Below are positions 1 to 12,376 of a stretch of DNA of 64,000 nucleotides, piece after piece. Made by a program: the position numbers and the translations under genes. The notes beneath the pieces are model-generated. The model had not been told where the DNA came from. It ran no database searches and saw only the letters and a list, made by a program, of their open reading frames with translations. Origin of the DNA: Microvelia longipes. Its lineage: Eukaryota > Arthropoda > Insecta > Hemiptera > Veliidae. Each line of letters opens with the position of its first letter. Position 1 is the first letter of the stretch. The stretch is taken from positions 1,225,863 through 1,289,862 of the forward strand of contig JACMZG010001914.1 in assembly GCA_018340805.1 (NCBI GenBank), in the 5' to 3' direction.

Positions 1-389
1 CATATGCAAAAAGATTTTTTGATCTGTTAAAACGGGAAAAAGTTTCTTATCCTAAAGGCTAAGATCCATTTCAATTGGCAGAGGGGAAAACTCGGTTTTT
101 AACAGGTCGAATCCGTCGCGTGTGTCGGAAAATGATTTTGTGCACAGAAGACGAGGTGGTAGTTTCGTGATCGAATGTGCAGCACTCGGTCAACACTTGG
201 GGTCGTCACGATCTCGAGAAACTTTCCAATTTCTATCGAGTAAAGGCATACAAAAAAATTGCAACCAGACAAATTTATGAGATAATTTTTACGCGTGAAA
301 TTGAAATCACTCCTTTAACGTCTTAATAACTTAAGGATTAAGTAGTCTTTATAGACTCGCAAGATATTTTTGCATTACCCTTGCTACTC

Positions 390-421
390 TTGACTGGCCA
401 CTTCATAGAGTGGCCAGTCAA
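390..421. repeat. Perfect 13-bp-arm palindrome
   Basis: The arms at 390..402 and 409..421 are exact reverse complements around a 6-base loop. The other copy carries the same structure at 27450..27481. No role is known. Confidence 0.8.
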
Positions 422-629
422 GTGTTCTTATAGCTTTCTTGAGTTAGAGGGATACTTAAGTGAGTATTCTTGTCCAAATTCATAACATTGTTTATAAATA
501 AGTTACATTGTTATAAATAAGTTAGAAAAATAAGAGAGACATGTCTTTATTAAGATTTTGATTATGTTGTATAAATGAAGATTATTTATTTAAGTCTCAT
601 ACAAACTTCAGGGAGGTTGTCGCGTACGG

Positions 630-710
630 CCTTAAATCTTCCGGTGACATCTGTATTCAGGTAGAGGATAAATCGACGTTGCCCTTCCAATCTGACAGAA
701 ATCTTCAGGG
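630..710. repeat. Degenerate relative of the 21257..21474 repeat
   Basis: It keeps the order of short blocks seen in the left arm at 21257..21335: a TCTTCCGGTG block, an AATC-GACGTT block, a CTTCCA block and an ATCTTCAGGG block. Identity is diluted by indels. It recurs at 27677..27765 in the other copy. It is probably an old fragment of the same element family. Confidence 0.5.
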
Positions 711-3586
711 ATTGATGACGATCGTATTCTCGTATAGACTATGTTACACTTACCTGTAACAGGTGACGAGATATCATCAGGTTATATCTTCAAGAAAAAG
801 TACACAGAGATGGCAGTGATATCAAATCTTAAAGAATAAGATATACCTAATACTACTTGGACTGATTCAGGGCTGTCATCTCTATGTACTATTGGTGCTA
901 ATTATTTAATGAATGTCATATTCCTCCCTCATTCTCTGTTAATCTGGTTCTTCCGAAGTATCCCAGTATAATGCTCTGATTCTGTCGAACATCCTTTCAT
1001 TTCTAACCTCCAGATGTCTTTTTTAAAGAGATATCTTTGATTTTTTTTCTCAAGTTTTTGTTCTACGGCTAGGTATCCTATAATATGTTTTAAAGAAGCA
1101 GGTTTCTTTTCTTCTGAAAGGTCGTCTCCATCCTGTATAATTAGGATCCCATCCTTTATGTCCTTGATTCGTTTTCTTTCTTTTTCTTTTAAATCATAGC
1201 CTTCTGAATCTCATAGAGATATTGAACTCTATTCCAATTGAATCCGAGTTAGTTAAAAGATCAACTTGTCTCACGTTAGAAATATTCATCTCAGTTGAAC
1301 TCACATTTCATTATATTCAAATTGTTAAAAGATCAACTTAATAATTTTTTAAGTCTAAATAGAGATGCATTTAGATTGAACTTTAAATTCTTATCTTTCT
1401 AGTAGCCATTAAGAGGAAAACTATATGTTTATAAGAATTTTAGAAAGACAGAATAATATTTTGATTTTTTAAAAATCTTTTACGCTTTTACTTCTGTTTT
1501 TGATTAACTGGGTGGTCTACAATATGTCTGATTAGATTTCCTTTTCGGTTTATCATGCTTAATGAAATATAGATATGCTTTCCTACTTTATAATTATATG
1601 AGCGTTCCTTACTTTATATTTACAATCATAACTGCCAGAAATGTCATCGGAACAATTCTCCTGAAGGGCCCTTCATACTTAGAGTCCGTCAGTTTACGCA
1701 TTATTAAGAGTTTTTTTGTTTTATCGATTTCCTTTACTAAAAAGTTCCATTACAACCTTTTATTGATAGCAAATCACTCACTTTGTTTAAGATTTAGTAT
1801 GTTTCAATGCTTACAGTGGGTCTTGAAACATATCTATTGTTAGTTTGATATTTAAAAACTTGTCGGCATTAGCTCAATGCACTGCACCTTGCATCCTTTA
1901 CTTGCTTTTCCAAACAGTTCAACTGAAAATGATTTCGTTCATTCATATAAGTGCAGTCGTGAAAACCCAGTTACATTTTCTCCCATCTAAGATAAAATAT
2001 AATTAATACTTTTTCTTTATCTCCCCTGGGATCTTATTATTTTTCTTTTTATTCAATTTTCTAACTTATATTATGTTTTTAATTCCCTTCAGGCGATACC
2101 GGAAGTGAAACTGAAATAACTTTTTTTTCTTTCAAAAGATATTTTTATTGGGTAGCGGAGGCGGAGGTGGAGGCGGTGCAGAGTGCGAAAATACCAGTTA
2201 AAAGGAAGTAAAGTAGCTCATGTTATTACCTTAGCCTACTTTAAAAAAGGAACAACCTTACAAAAAGACTCGTATTTTACGTTTTTTCCCCCTCCACATT
2301 TATTCTTTGCTCCATTTTTGCCCTCCTGTACATCCTTATTTTTTGAACCTAAGGATACCTTATTACCCTTTTAAAAAACAACCCTTTTTCGGTAAGATAT
2401 AAGTGGTGAAGACTTATAACCAACCCCTAGGTTATACAAGTAGATATACCTTAAGGAGAATAAGAACTTTTACTCCCTGAACTGGATACGACTTCAAAGG
2501 AAACCGCTTCCACGTCTCCTCTATGTTTTTATATTCATGATTATTATCAATCTTGGTACCTTGTTACCCATCTTTTCCTCCAACTTCTTTACTTTTTATC
2601 AATAATTCTTGTTCGATTTTTAGTTATTTAAATTTCTCTTTGATAAATTTTTTAATCTATTTATTTACTTCATTTTATTTTTTTAAACCCTGTTTACTTT
2701 CTATTTTTGTGATATGTATCAGCTACTGTTTTACATTTTTCTTTTACAGCTATTTTAAAAAAAAATAAGTGGGATAAGTTAACAAAAAATAATTTAATTT
2801 TTTTAAAAGTTATTTTACTTGCCTAGATTATTTGTTAATTTTCCTTAATTTTCCTTTATGTAATAATTACTAGTGCTACTTTTAGCAAATTTCCAAAGGA
2901 AAAATATGCTAATAAGAATGGGGTAATGGGGGGGGGGGGTGGTTTGTTATTCAAAATTTTAACTTGATCAGATCTTTATGATATTTAACTTGTATATTGT
3001 TTTTTGTTGATTAGATTTTTTTTCGTTTTTTTTTGTTTTTGTATTTTTAGTTAATTATTTTTACCTATTTGATTTCTAGTTGTTAGATAACATTTCTCTA
3101 AATCTACTTTACTAGAAAATTTAAATATTTTCTAAAAGGAACACGATATCTAGGAATTAATGAAATTTTAAAAATATAAAAAAACCACATTAACTTTAAT
3201 CATAATACCTCTTAAGTCTGACAGCCTAAAAATATATCTAAGTATATTTTGTTTCTTAATTCCCATATTTTTATGCCTAATTATTAATATGTCTTACTAA
3301 CTAGTGTTATTTTCTTAAGTAGTAGACTCGTTTTTCATTTCTTTAATTGATATTTATAAGAACTCAGGTTCTGGGTGCATAATCTGCGTCAAGTCCTGTT
3401 CGAAGCTTTAGAAAGGTTAACCTTGTCAGGTCCGTTTGAAAAATGGAACGAGAATGGTGAAGTTTGTTCAAAAAACATTATTTCAGTCTTCCATTTTTTT
3501 AAACTCGTGTTTTGTTAATATATTTTCATGTTCAGAGCTAGTTCTGTATTTATCGTGCATTATTGGTTTAATGCTCAGCTGAAGAA

Positions 3587-3668
3587 AGCCCTCTCAGCAT
3601 TGACATAGCCCCAGCCTCTCTCTAGCACTGAACATAGCCGCAGCCCTGTCAGCAATGAACATAGCCGC
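3587..3668 (+). repeat. About 26-bp tandem repeat, three units (copy 1)
   Basis: Three units built on GACATAGCCGCAGCCC lie in the intron just upstream of the duplicated Cys-rich exon. The other copy is at 30664..30742. Units in this copy carry extra one-base indels. Confidence 0.7.
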
Positions 3669-3933
3669 CTGCGCTTTATTTATAATAATCAACGTATTTT
3701 ACAGAATTACTTTCACCAATTATTTTTTTACTGATTATTTATTGATGGCGAATATGATTAATCGTATAACAAATCCGTTCGCAGGAAAAAGTTTTTATGA
3801 TTTGAGAAAGTTTCAAAGTATTTCCGCTTAATTATAGATGGAAACTTTTAGTAAAATATTTTATCTTTGTTACCATTGCAATGTCAAAAATTATTGTTAC
3901 CAACTCAAAGTTTTAATATGATATTTGTTACAG

Positions 3934-4087
3934 TTTGTCCACCTGGTAATACAAACATGCCGTAGGGGACGACCACTGCCAGCCTTGCCCGCTCCACTTA
4001 AGGCACCCGACTATGGCTTTGCCGAATGCAGGTGTAACTCGGGCTATTATAGAGCTCCAGATGACCCCAAGAGCATGCCCTGTACTC
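3934..4087 (+). pseudogene. Eph: Duplicated Eph Cys-rich exon with two 1-nt deletions
   Basis: This is the same exon as 30986..31141, with the same TTACAG acceptor and GTAAGT donor. It is 154 nt instead of 156 because one A is missing after CCTGGTAA and one C is missing in the CCACT-TAAGG stretch. The deletions shift the frame for the segment between them and beyond. It lies upstream of the ligand-binding exon, out of order for an Eph receptor, so it should not be counted as an exon of the gene. A sequencing error in a redundant haplotig is the simplest explanation. Confidence 0.8.
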
Positions 4088-4211
4088 GTAAGTATTCATT
4101 GTTACCAAACCTTTTTAAGAGAAACTTTTCGGTCATATGGCATTGTAGCACACACACATACACACACACACACACATCACACTCACAACTATTATAGCGG
4201 TTCAACAGTCT

Positions 4212-5211
4212 NNNNNNNNNNNNNNNNNNNNNNNNNNNNNNNNNNNNNNNNNNNNNNNNNNNNNNNNNNNNNNNNNNNNNNNNNNNNNNNNNNNNNNNNN
4301 NNNNNNNNNNNNNNNNNNNNNNNNNNNNNNNNNNNNNNNNNNNNNNNNNNNNNNNNNNNNNNNNNNNNNNNNNNNNNNNNNNNNNNNNNNNNNNNNNNNN
4401 NNNNNNNNNNNNNNNNNNNNNNNNNNNNNNNNNNNNNNNNNNNNNNNNNNNNNNNNNNNNNNNNNNNNNNNNNNNNNNNNNNNNNNNNNNNNNNNNNNNN
4501 NNNNNNNNNNNNNNNNNNNNNNNNNNNNNNNNNNNNNNNNNNNNNNNNNNNNNNNNNNNNNNNNNNNNNNNNNNNNNNNNNNNNNNNNNNNNNNNNNNNN
4601 NNNNNNNNNNNNNNNNNNNNNNNNNNNNNNNNNNNNNNNNNNNNNNNNNNNNNNNNNNNNNNNNNNNNNNNNNNNNNNNNNNNNNNNNNNNNNNNNNNNN
4701 NNNNNNNNNNNNNNNNNNNNNNNNNNNNNNNNNNNNNNNNNNNNNNNNNNNNNNNNNNNNNNNNNNNNNNNNNNNNNNNNNNNNNNNNNNNNNNNNNNNN
4801 NNNNNNNNNNNNNNNNNNNNNNNNNNNNNNNNNNNNNNNNNNNNNNNNNNNNNNNNNNNNNNNNNNNNNNNNNNNNNNNNNNNNNNNNNNNNNNNNNNNN
4901 NNNNNNNNNNNNNNNNNNNNNNNNNNNNNNNNNNNNNNNNNNNNNNNNNNNNNNNNNNNNNNNNNNNNNNNNNNNNNNNNNNNNNNNNNNNNNNNNNNNN
5001 NNNNNNNNNNNNNNNNNNNNNNNNNNNNNNNNNNNNNNNNNNNNNNNNNNNNNNNNNNNNNNNNNNNNNNNNNNNNNNNNNNNNNNNNNNNNNNNNNNNN
5101 NNNNNNNNNNNNNNNNNNNNNNNNNNNNNNNNNNNNNNNNNNNNNNNNNNNNNNNNNNNNNNNNNNNNNNNNNNNNNNNNNNNNNNNNNNNNNNNNNNNN
5201 NNNNNNNNNNN
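4212..5211. other. Assembly gap of exactly 1000 N
   Basis: A run of exactly 1000 N suggests a placeholder of unknown true length. It joins the microsatellite end of the duplicated segment to the interior of a retroelement, so the left boundary of the element, its 5' LTR and its primer-binding site are not visible. Confidence 0.98.
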
Positions 5212-6523
5212 CTGTGGAACAAGCCGCCGCTCAAGAAGCCGGCGTTGTCAGGGTAGACTACCACCTTGTTAAAATTATTTTTAGAAACCATACCGAGTTA
5301 TGACGGTAATCCACATACCCTTAGTTTGTTCTGTAGGAATGTTGATGCCTTAGTCAGTCAATTTGGGGATAACAATCCTAACAACCCGATAAACTCATTT
5401 CTGGTCAGAGCCATTTTAGGCAAGCTTTCAGGTAGAGCGGTCATATTAATTGGTTCAAGAATAGAAATTAACACCTGGGCACAAATTAAAGGTACCTTAA
5501 ACCAATGTTTTGGTGATCAAAGAAACATTGATTGCCTAGTTCAGGATCTAATAACTCTCATACCTGGTAAACGAGCTACCCTATAATTTCGGTATGCGTT
5601 GTCAAGACGCTAGAAGTCTTTTGATAAATAAACTAAGCTCACTGGAAGGTATAGCTCAAGAAGAGAGACATACATATAAGATCATATGACGACCTCGCTT
5701 TAAAAACTTTTATTAGAGGTTTACCAAACCACTTGCAATCTATCATTAGACTTAGAAACCCGCCTAATCTAGAGACGGCTATGAGCCTAGTGATAGAGGA
5801 AGAAAATTTCCTCTACTCGTCAGGACGACAAAACAATTTAATGAACGGAAATATTCCAAGGATGAATAATTTAAATTTATTCAGACCTACTGGTATGAAT
5901 CTAAGAGCTCAACGACCCAATCAAATGAATTTAAACCCCCAAAATTTTAATTCTCAAGGTTTTCAAAGACCTATGATGAATCAAAATTTCAGAGCTCCAA
6001 ATTTTAACAGCCAGTTTCAACCCTCTAACCAATTTCAACGACCCAATCAGTGGAATAACCCAAGAAATTTTGGGTCAAATGTTCAAAATTTGAGACCTCA
6101 GATGAAGCCTCAATTTAATCAAAATTTCCAACTCCAAATCAAATGTCTAGTTCCAACAACTCTAATGTACATAAGCATATACCCCAACTCCTATGGAAGT
6201 AAATAACACCTTGGTATACTCTCAAAATTTCGATAATATACCTAATTTTGACATTAATAATGATTATAACCTCTGGTATGACAACAGTTATTTGGAAAAA
6301 CCAATATCATGAGTATGCTCCTAACTTGATCGATCAGATTTATTCTGACCAATCTCAAGTTAACTTACCGCAAGATATATCTTGTATGAGTAATTATGAA
6401 CTACCCCAAAATAATCTAAATTTTAACCTGGGAGGAATGAACAGTGGAAATCAAGCTAACAGTCAATTGTCAAACAATATTAACCTTGCAATGCTAACTT
6501 ATCAGCAAATGGCAGCATTATAA
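5212..6523 (+). pseudogene. gag remnant of the LTR retroelement
   Basis: Three open segments in different frames follow one another: 5266..5586, 5733..6206 and 6248..6523. The first has the capsid-like pattern of errantivirus and Gypsy Gag (a Y-D-G-N-P start, then a helical W-A-Q-I-K region and an R-D-type end). The second is rich in Asn, Gln, Phe and Pro, an RNA-binding-like low-complexity tail. No CCHC zinc knuckle is seen, which is usual for Gypsy-type errantivirus Gag. The first 54 bases after the gap also read as Gag-like in another frame. A stop at 5584 and frame changes near 5590..5730 and 6206..6248 break it. Confidence 0.7.
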
Positions 6524-6589
6524 ATAGCCCAAATATATCTACTGTACAAGCAAATCCACCAGATCATCTTTTTTTCAAACACCGGCTCC

Positions 6590-9500
6590 CAACCGAACAA
6601 CCCATAGTAAAAATAAATTATAGAGAAGATCTACCCTACATAATTATTCCTGAAATCAACGCTAAGTTCCTCATAGATACAGGTAGCTCCAAAGTTTAGT
6701 TAATCCAGAGGTAGCCCAAAAATATTATTATCATTACATACGTAGAGAAAATTTTCAAATACAAACAGCACACAATACCTCTCTTCAATGAAGTAATTGT
6801 AATCCCTATCTCCCAACATTTAAGATAAATGAAATCACAAGTTTTATTTATTCAAATTTAGTAATAAATTTGATGGACTCATTGGTATTGATCTACTACA
6901 AAAAATCAAAGCAAAAGTAGACATGACTAACAAACAACTAACTACCCAGATGTAAGTTTACAAATAGTGTATGATACTCGATACCAGATTCAATAAATAA
7001 CACCTATTATTCATACAGCTAGGAACAAAAAGTTAAAAATTCTGTAAATAAAGCCACAGGCACTGGTATAATAAGGCAACAAGAAGTTGTCAAGGGGTAG
7101 AACTCTCCGAGGCATAGTAAAAATTAATAATTTGAATGCATTACGATCATTACAAATAAAAATCAAGATATGGTTAATCTAGGAATGAGAAAACCACTTG
7201 ACATAGACATACTTGACTTTAACGAAGTAGACATAGTTGAACCATAAAATGCAATATGACTGAGAAATTAAAATCATAGAAATACAATTAAACCCCAGTT
7301 GACAGAGGAACAAACAAAATACTTAAGGAAAATTTAACGAAATTACGCCTAGATCACTGTAATACCGAAGAAAAAAATGCTATTCATAAACTATGCAGCG
7401 AATATAAAGATATATTTTATTGTGAAGACATACCACTATCCTTTACTAACGAGATTCAACATCAAATCAATTTAAGAAGACAAACCCGTCTACATTAAGC
7501 AATACCGTTATCCGCAAATTTACCGTGAAGAGGTACGGAAACAAATAGAAAAATGTTAGAGGACGGTATAATATGTCACAGTAACTCCCATATTCATCAC
7601 CATATGGGTAGTTCCTAAGAAACCAGACGCTTGGTAAACAGAAGCTACGCATTGTTTGTGACTATCGGGCTCTAAATAATTTAACGATAGACGATAAATA
7701 CCCATTACCCCAAATAAATGACATCCTAGATAGACTTGGTAGGGCTAATTATTTTACGACCTTAGATCTAGCCAGTGGGTTTCACCAAATAGAGATCGAC
7801 CCTAAAGACGCTCACAAAACAGCATTTTCAACCGAAGGTGGCATTTTCACTATCTAAGGTTAAGCTTCGGCCTTAAAAACGGGCCTGCAACCTTTCAACG
7901 GGTGATGGATAACATACTAAAGGGTTTACAGGATATTTGTTTAGTGTACCTTGATGACTTGATAATATTCAGCACGTCCTTGCAACAACATTTAGAACAT
8001 CTAAAAATAATTTTTGACAGACTACGTAGAAGCAATTTGAAAGTAATGTTAGACAAATCAGACTTCATAAAAGACTCAGTACAGTATTTAGGACACATAG
8101 TCACTAAAGAAGGTATCAAACCTAACCCAGATAAAATAATAGCAATACAGAAATTTCCACTCCAAAGACACAAAAAGAAATCAAAAGTTTCCTTGGTTTA
8201 CTCGGATATTACCGAAAATTTATTAGAGATTTTTCAAAAATTACAAAACCTTTAACAAACTGTTTAAAGAAAAATTCAATAGTTAACTATAAAGACCCAG
8301 AGTATTAATTGTTTTACATTTGTAAACAGCTTCTTACAAACGACCCGATACTTCAATACCCCAATTTGACAAACCTTTCATACTAACAACCGACGCTTCT
8401 GACTTTGCCATAGGCGCTGTCCTTTCTCAGGGGCAAATTCCAAATGACAGACCATAGCATATGCCTCCAGGACACTTAATGATACCGAAACTAGTATAGT
8501 ACCATAGAAAAGGAATTACTTGCAATTAAATATGGAATCACATACTTTAGACACTACTGTATGGCAGGAAATTTACAATTTATACGGACCATAAACCTCT
8601 ACAATGGCTCTTTTAACATAAAAGATATAAACCCTAAACTATTCCGCTGGAGATTGTTACTAGAAGAATTTAATTTTGATATAGTTTATAAAAAGGTTCC
8701 CTCAACTATGTTGCTGACTCTTTATCCCGCATAAAAAATTAACACCCTAGAAAATCAATCCATTGCCGAAACGGCAGATAGCATGGCTAATAATAACGGC
8801 GATTCAAAATTTAATGCTGCACAATATTTACAAAATATTTGCTCCAACATAGAAGAATATATGGACACTGACCTTGAGTCAGAAGACCCTTTAGATCAAT
8901 TAGAGACAGTTCATACTACTAATGATGACGATACGAACACAGGAATACCCATATTGGACGATATTCTCAATAATAAACTTAACCAAATAATAGTTTGCCA
9001 AACGTTTATCCCAAACTAGATGTAAAAGTTGAACAAACAGACAGTCTTCAAATATTTCGAATAAAATCCCTTGGAAAGATAACGATCAAATTTAACAGAT
9101 TTTCTGACACAATATACTGCCCCTAAAGTTCTTTACCACATGTACTTTTTGATGACTCATTATACGCAGACTTTTGCAGAGTATACTTAGCGAAGTTTTC
9201 AGTAAATGGACCTAAATTAATAAAATGTACTAAACTGTAAGCTCAGGTCATGATCAAGAGAACGAATTACTCTGGTTCGTGATTATCACGTAGGAAAAAC
9301 TAACCATAGAGGAATAACTGAAACTTTAAAACAGCTTAAACGTCGGTATTATTGGAAGGTATGAACGACTCGTAACACAATAATTAACTCTTGTGAAGAC
9401 TGCAGGAGAACTAAGTATGCACGGGATAAACGTATGTCCCCATGATGCTTACTCCAACGGCCTCCAAACCATTTGAAGTAGTACATATAGATACTTTTAC

Positions 9501-10269
9501 TTATAACGGCCAGCATTATCTAACCTTAGTAGATGCATTTTCCAAATTTGCCCAAGCACTATCATAGCCGGTAAACTGCAATCCACATAAGTAACACTCT
9601 GTTAAAATATTTTTCATGTTTCGGAATCCCTAGATCCTTAACATTAGACGGAGACCTGAATTCAATAATGATGTGGTAAAAGAAATGTTAAACTCCATAA
9701 AATAAACATTCACTTTACCACACCAAACCATCATGAAGGTAATTCAAGTAGAAAGATTCCACAGTTCGATCATTGAACACTTAAGGCTCCCCCGGAGACC
9801 CATGCTCGCGAGGACCCTAACATCATGGATTATGCATTATCGCATACAATCAATCTATCCATAGTGCTACCAACTTTACTCCTTTCGAACTTGTCTTCGG
9901 ACACACCGATTTACGTGACCCCATGAAATCTTCCTCACTCACAATTTTACACAGACTATGTTAACAATCACAAAGACCGTCTACAGAAAGTTTACGACAC
10001 CGTCGGCGAAACTCTCAAAACTTCAAAACAAAAATTGTTACTAAGACGAATACAGCTGGGAGATTCGAGTAATCAATTTCATGTAGGACAATACGTTTAC
10101 AAAACAATCCAAAGACAAGAAACAAAAAGTCAAACGATTTTTAGGACCTTTTGAAATAACCAAAAATTTAGATCACAACAGAGTTGAAGTATCAAGAAAA
10201 GACTCTAAATCCGAAAAAAATAAAATAGAAATAATTCATATGAAAGAACTCGTAAACCAAGCGTATTAG
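6590..10269 (+). pseudogene. pol remnant: protease, RT, RNase H, integrase
   Basis: The retroviral-type aspartic protease active site DTG is at 6676..6684. Reverse transcriptase motifs run from about 7640 to 8250, including the block with D-L-A-S-G-F near 7766 and the catalytic YLDD at 7947..7958 inside the open segment 7902..8255. RNase H follows, with a T-D-A-S-D block at about 8388..8402 and a T-D-H-K-P block near 8590. Integrase begins with a His/Cys zinc region (about 9280..9410) and the first catalytic Asp in the V-H-I-D block near 9481..9492. A C-terminal chromatin-binding type region ends near 10269. At least ten frame changes and several stops show it is inactive as read. Confidence 0.85.
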
Positions 10270-10499
10270 ATAAGCCATCTACATCTACATCTAAACAACA
10301 TTCACTGATTAGTCACGAATGTTTGCCTTAGTAAGAGGGGGATGATAATAAGTAGTCAAATTACTATATAAAGTAATTAGTCAAAATAGTGTAGAAGAAT
10401 TAAAATAAATACTAAATTAGGTTTAATTATAAAATTAAAAGTTAGTATGTAGTAAAATCTTTGAAACCCATATAAAATAATTGTTGCAGTACTTAATGT

Positions 10500-12210
10500 T
10501 TTCATCAGTTAAAGGGAACGCTATCAAAACTAATCTTAATGATATCCTGGAATTTTAACTTAAACATAGGCAAGGCACGTGTAAGACAGACCACTGGAAT
10601 TTTTACAAACATACAGTCTAGACAGAATAATAGAAGAATTCCGCAATCTAAACAAGTTTTATTACAAATAAAAGAATCAGCGAGAAACAGCAGGTACATG
10701 ACACAAGACAATGCTTTCCAACTCACAGATCTATTAAGTTACAAGATAATAAAACAATTAGAACAACTAAACCCAACTCTGACTGATAATTTAAATATCA
10801 CACAAACAGAAATAACGTGGACTTATTAATGGATTAGGCTCTATTATAAAGACCATAACCGGGAATTTAGATTCTACAGACGCCATGAAGTATGATCAGA
10901 TCATTACAGAAATTACACGAGATCAAAATTCAATTAAGTCAGTTTTAGAATCCCAAGTAACAGTATTCTATAATATAACAACGGAGTTTGAACAGAATAT
11001 TAAGACTTTAGAACATAATCAAACGGTTATCGAAAATATTCTAAAAAGAAGTAGTAGAAAACGAAAATAATAAATACAACCAATTTACTTTCCACGTTAC
11101 CTTACAAAATATTAAGTAATTTCCCAATTATATATGATACCTTGGCCGATTTAGAAGTGGCTGTGTCGTTTGCCAAGTCTAATGTGTTTCATAATTCTAT
11201 AATAAATCCTAAGGGCCTTTTACAAGGTTTAATTGATGTTCAGAACCAATTAACTATCACTGTGCTTCCCCTTGATGTTACTCTAGAGAATCTCTTATTT
11301 TTAGAAAATTCATAAATATTAAATGTTACACTAAGGGTACCAAAATTACCTTTATCCTTGAAATTCCGTTGGTGACAAAAGACGATTTCGATTATTATCA
11401 ACTCATATCCATACCAGTTTATAATAATCTGACGTCATCATTTACTACAATAATACCCAAATGATTATTTGTTGTTAAATGATAAAAAATTTGTATTTTC
11501 ATCAGTTAATGTAAACAATTGATTAAGAAATCCTACATATGCAAGGATATTCTTCCATTAGATTTAGATAATAGACCAGATTTGTGTGAAACCAATCTAT
11601 TGTTACGTACAGGTAAAACTAATGTATGTTCCACTCCTATAGATTTGTCTCATACATATATCAAAAACTAGATGTAATAAATGGATTATTGTATGTAATA
11701 AACTCTAATGACAGAACAGTGTAGTCAAGATAAATTAAGTACTATATGGAAGGTACTTATCTTATAGAACTATATGATATGTGTAACCTAACATTTGATA
11801 ATAATTCTTACAAACATTTTCGAATAACAGAATCATTTTAAAAGATATTTCCATCCCTGATAGCCTACCCAGACCTATCAATCCAAATATTCTACAAAAA
11901 CCTGTTGAACTAAATCCCTTAAATCTTAAAATTAGAAATTTTGCCCAACAATTATCCTTTCAAAAAGAAATCCTTTCAGATATTTCAGTACCAATAAATT
12001 TTAAACGTTTTGACCCTTACAATATTATTACCATAGTTGCTATTGTAGATATCAGTATCTATCTTTTTTACTCTTATTGTTACAAAACACAAATTAAAAT
12101 CACTCCAGAATTATCCCAAAATTCCTCAGATTTGGTTGTTCCTCCCAATCTTCATTTAAGGGGGGAGAAGTTATATTCCACAAATCATGCTGATTTTAAC
12201 ATTATTTAAT
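10500..12210 (+). pseudogene. env-like remnant of the errantivirus
   Basis: After pol comes a third gene-sized region with open segments at 10539..10829 and 10885..11070 and further frames to about 12200. Residue patterns resemble the fusion-protein (F-like) envelope of insect errantiviruses: a region rich in basic residues, then a glycine-rich stretch followed by a long coiled-coil-like heptad region with many Asn, and a hydrophobic membrane segment near 12010..12075 followed by a short basic tail. Several indels and stops break it. The assignment rests on position and pattern only and cannot be confirmed without a profile search. No intact product is possible from this copy. Confidence 0.65.
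12159..12168 (+). promoter_or_regulatory. Polypurine tract of the LTR retroelement
   Basis: An AGGGGGGAGA run immediately precedes the predicted 3' LTR and would prime plus-strand DNA synthesis in reverse transcription. A similar purine run lies at about 10332..10342 between pol and env. Confidence 0.75.
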
Positions 12211-12376
12211 TAGGCTGATTGAGCACTTTTAAACTATAAAAGTGCACTGATACCTGTAACTCTGTCTATTTAGTTTTATTTTAGTGTGTAAGTTCAATTT
12301 ATATGGTATAATAAATAAGTGTTTTTTAAAAAGTTAATGTTAGTTTAATCACTCGTAATTCAGAACATATTTAACT
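12169..12376 (+). repeat. 3' LTR (about 208 bp)
   Basis: It starts with AGTTA directly after the polypurine tract and ends with TAACT, giving short inverted ends of the type errantivirus LTRs have. Inside are a TATAAAAG box at about 12234..12241 and an AATAAA signal near 12311. The 5' LTR is lost in the gap, so both borders are inferred from the terminal inverted repeat, and no target-site duplication can be tested. Confidence 0.6.

Larger units (their letters stand above)
1..4211. repeat. Second copy of 27059..31230 (probable haplotig or misplaced contig end)
   Basis: From base 1 this stretch follows 27059..about 31230 base for base, apart from many one-base homopolymer differences and a few larger ones. 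This copy has 14 extra bases near 610..623 and lacks 23 bases present near 27924..27946. Both copies hold the same hairpin, the same 26-bp repeats and the same Eph Cys-rich exon. The copy breaks down in the CA microsatellite near 4150..4190, and a fixed-size gap follows. The other copy lies in the correct exon order of the Eph gene and this one does not, so it is most simply an allelic contig end placed in the scaffold. A real duplication cannot be excluded. It may extend to the left of the window. Confidence 0.85.
5212..12376 (+). mobile_element. Errantivirus-type (Gypsy/Metaviridae) LTR retroelement with env, 5'-truncated, degraded
   Basis: The gene order is gag, pol (protease, reverse transcriptase, RNase H, integrase), then an env-like region, a polypurine tract and a 3' LTR, all on the + strand. 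This is the layout of insect errantiviruses. The 5' LTR and gag start fall in the preceding gap. Every reading frame is interrupted by indels roughly every few hundred bases, so the copy as sequenced cannot make its proteins. Some indels may be sequencing errors, because neighbouring host sequence at 1..4211 and 15527..15814 also carries one- or two-base indels. The element lies upstream of the first visible Eph exon, either in an Eph 5' intron or between genes. Confidence 0.9.

Noticed and set aside
4047..5291. Long open frames on both strands across the gap
   Set aside because: They are open only because the 1000 Ns cannot contain stops.
7902..8255. Possible separate reverse transcriptase gene
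   Set aside because: It is the RT part of the pol remnant of the LTR element, not an independent gene.
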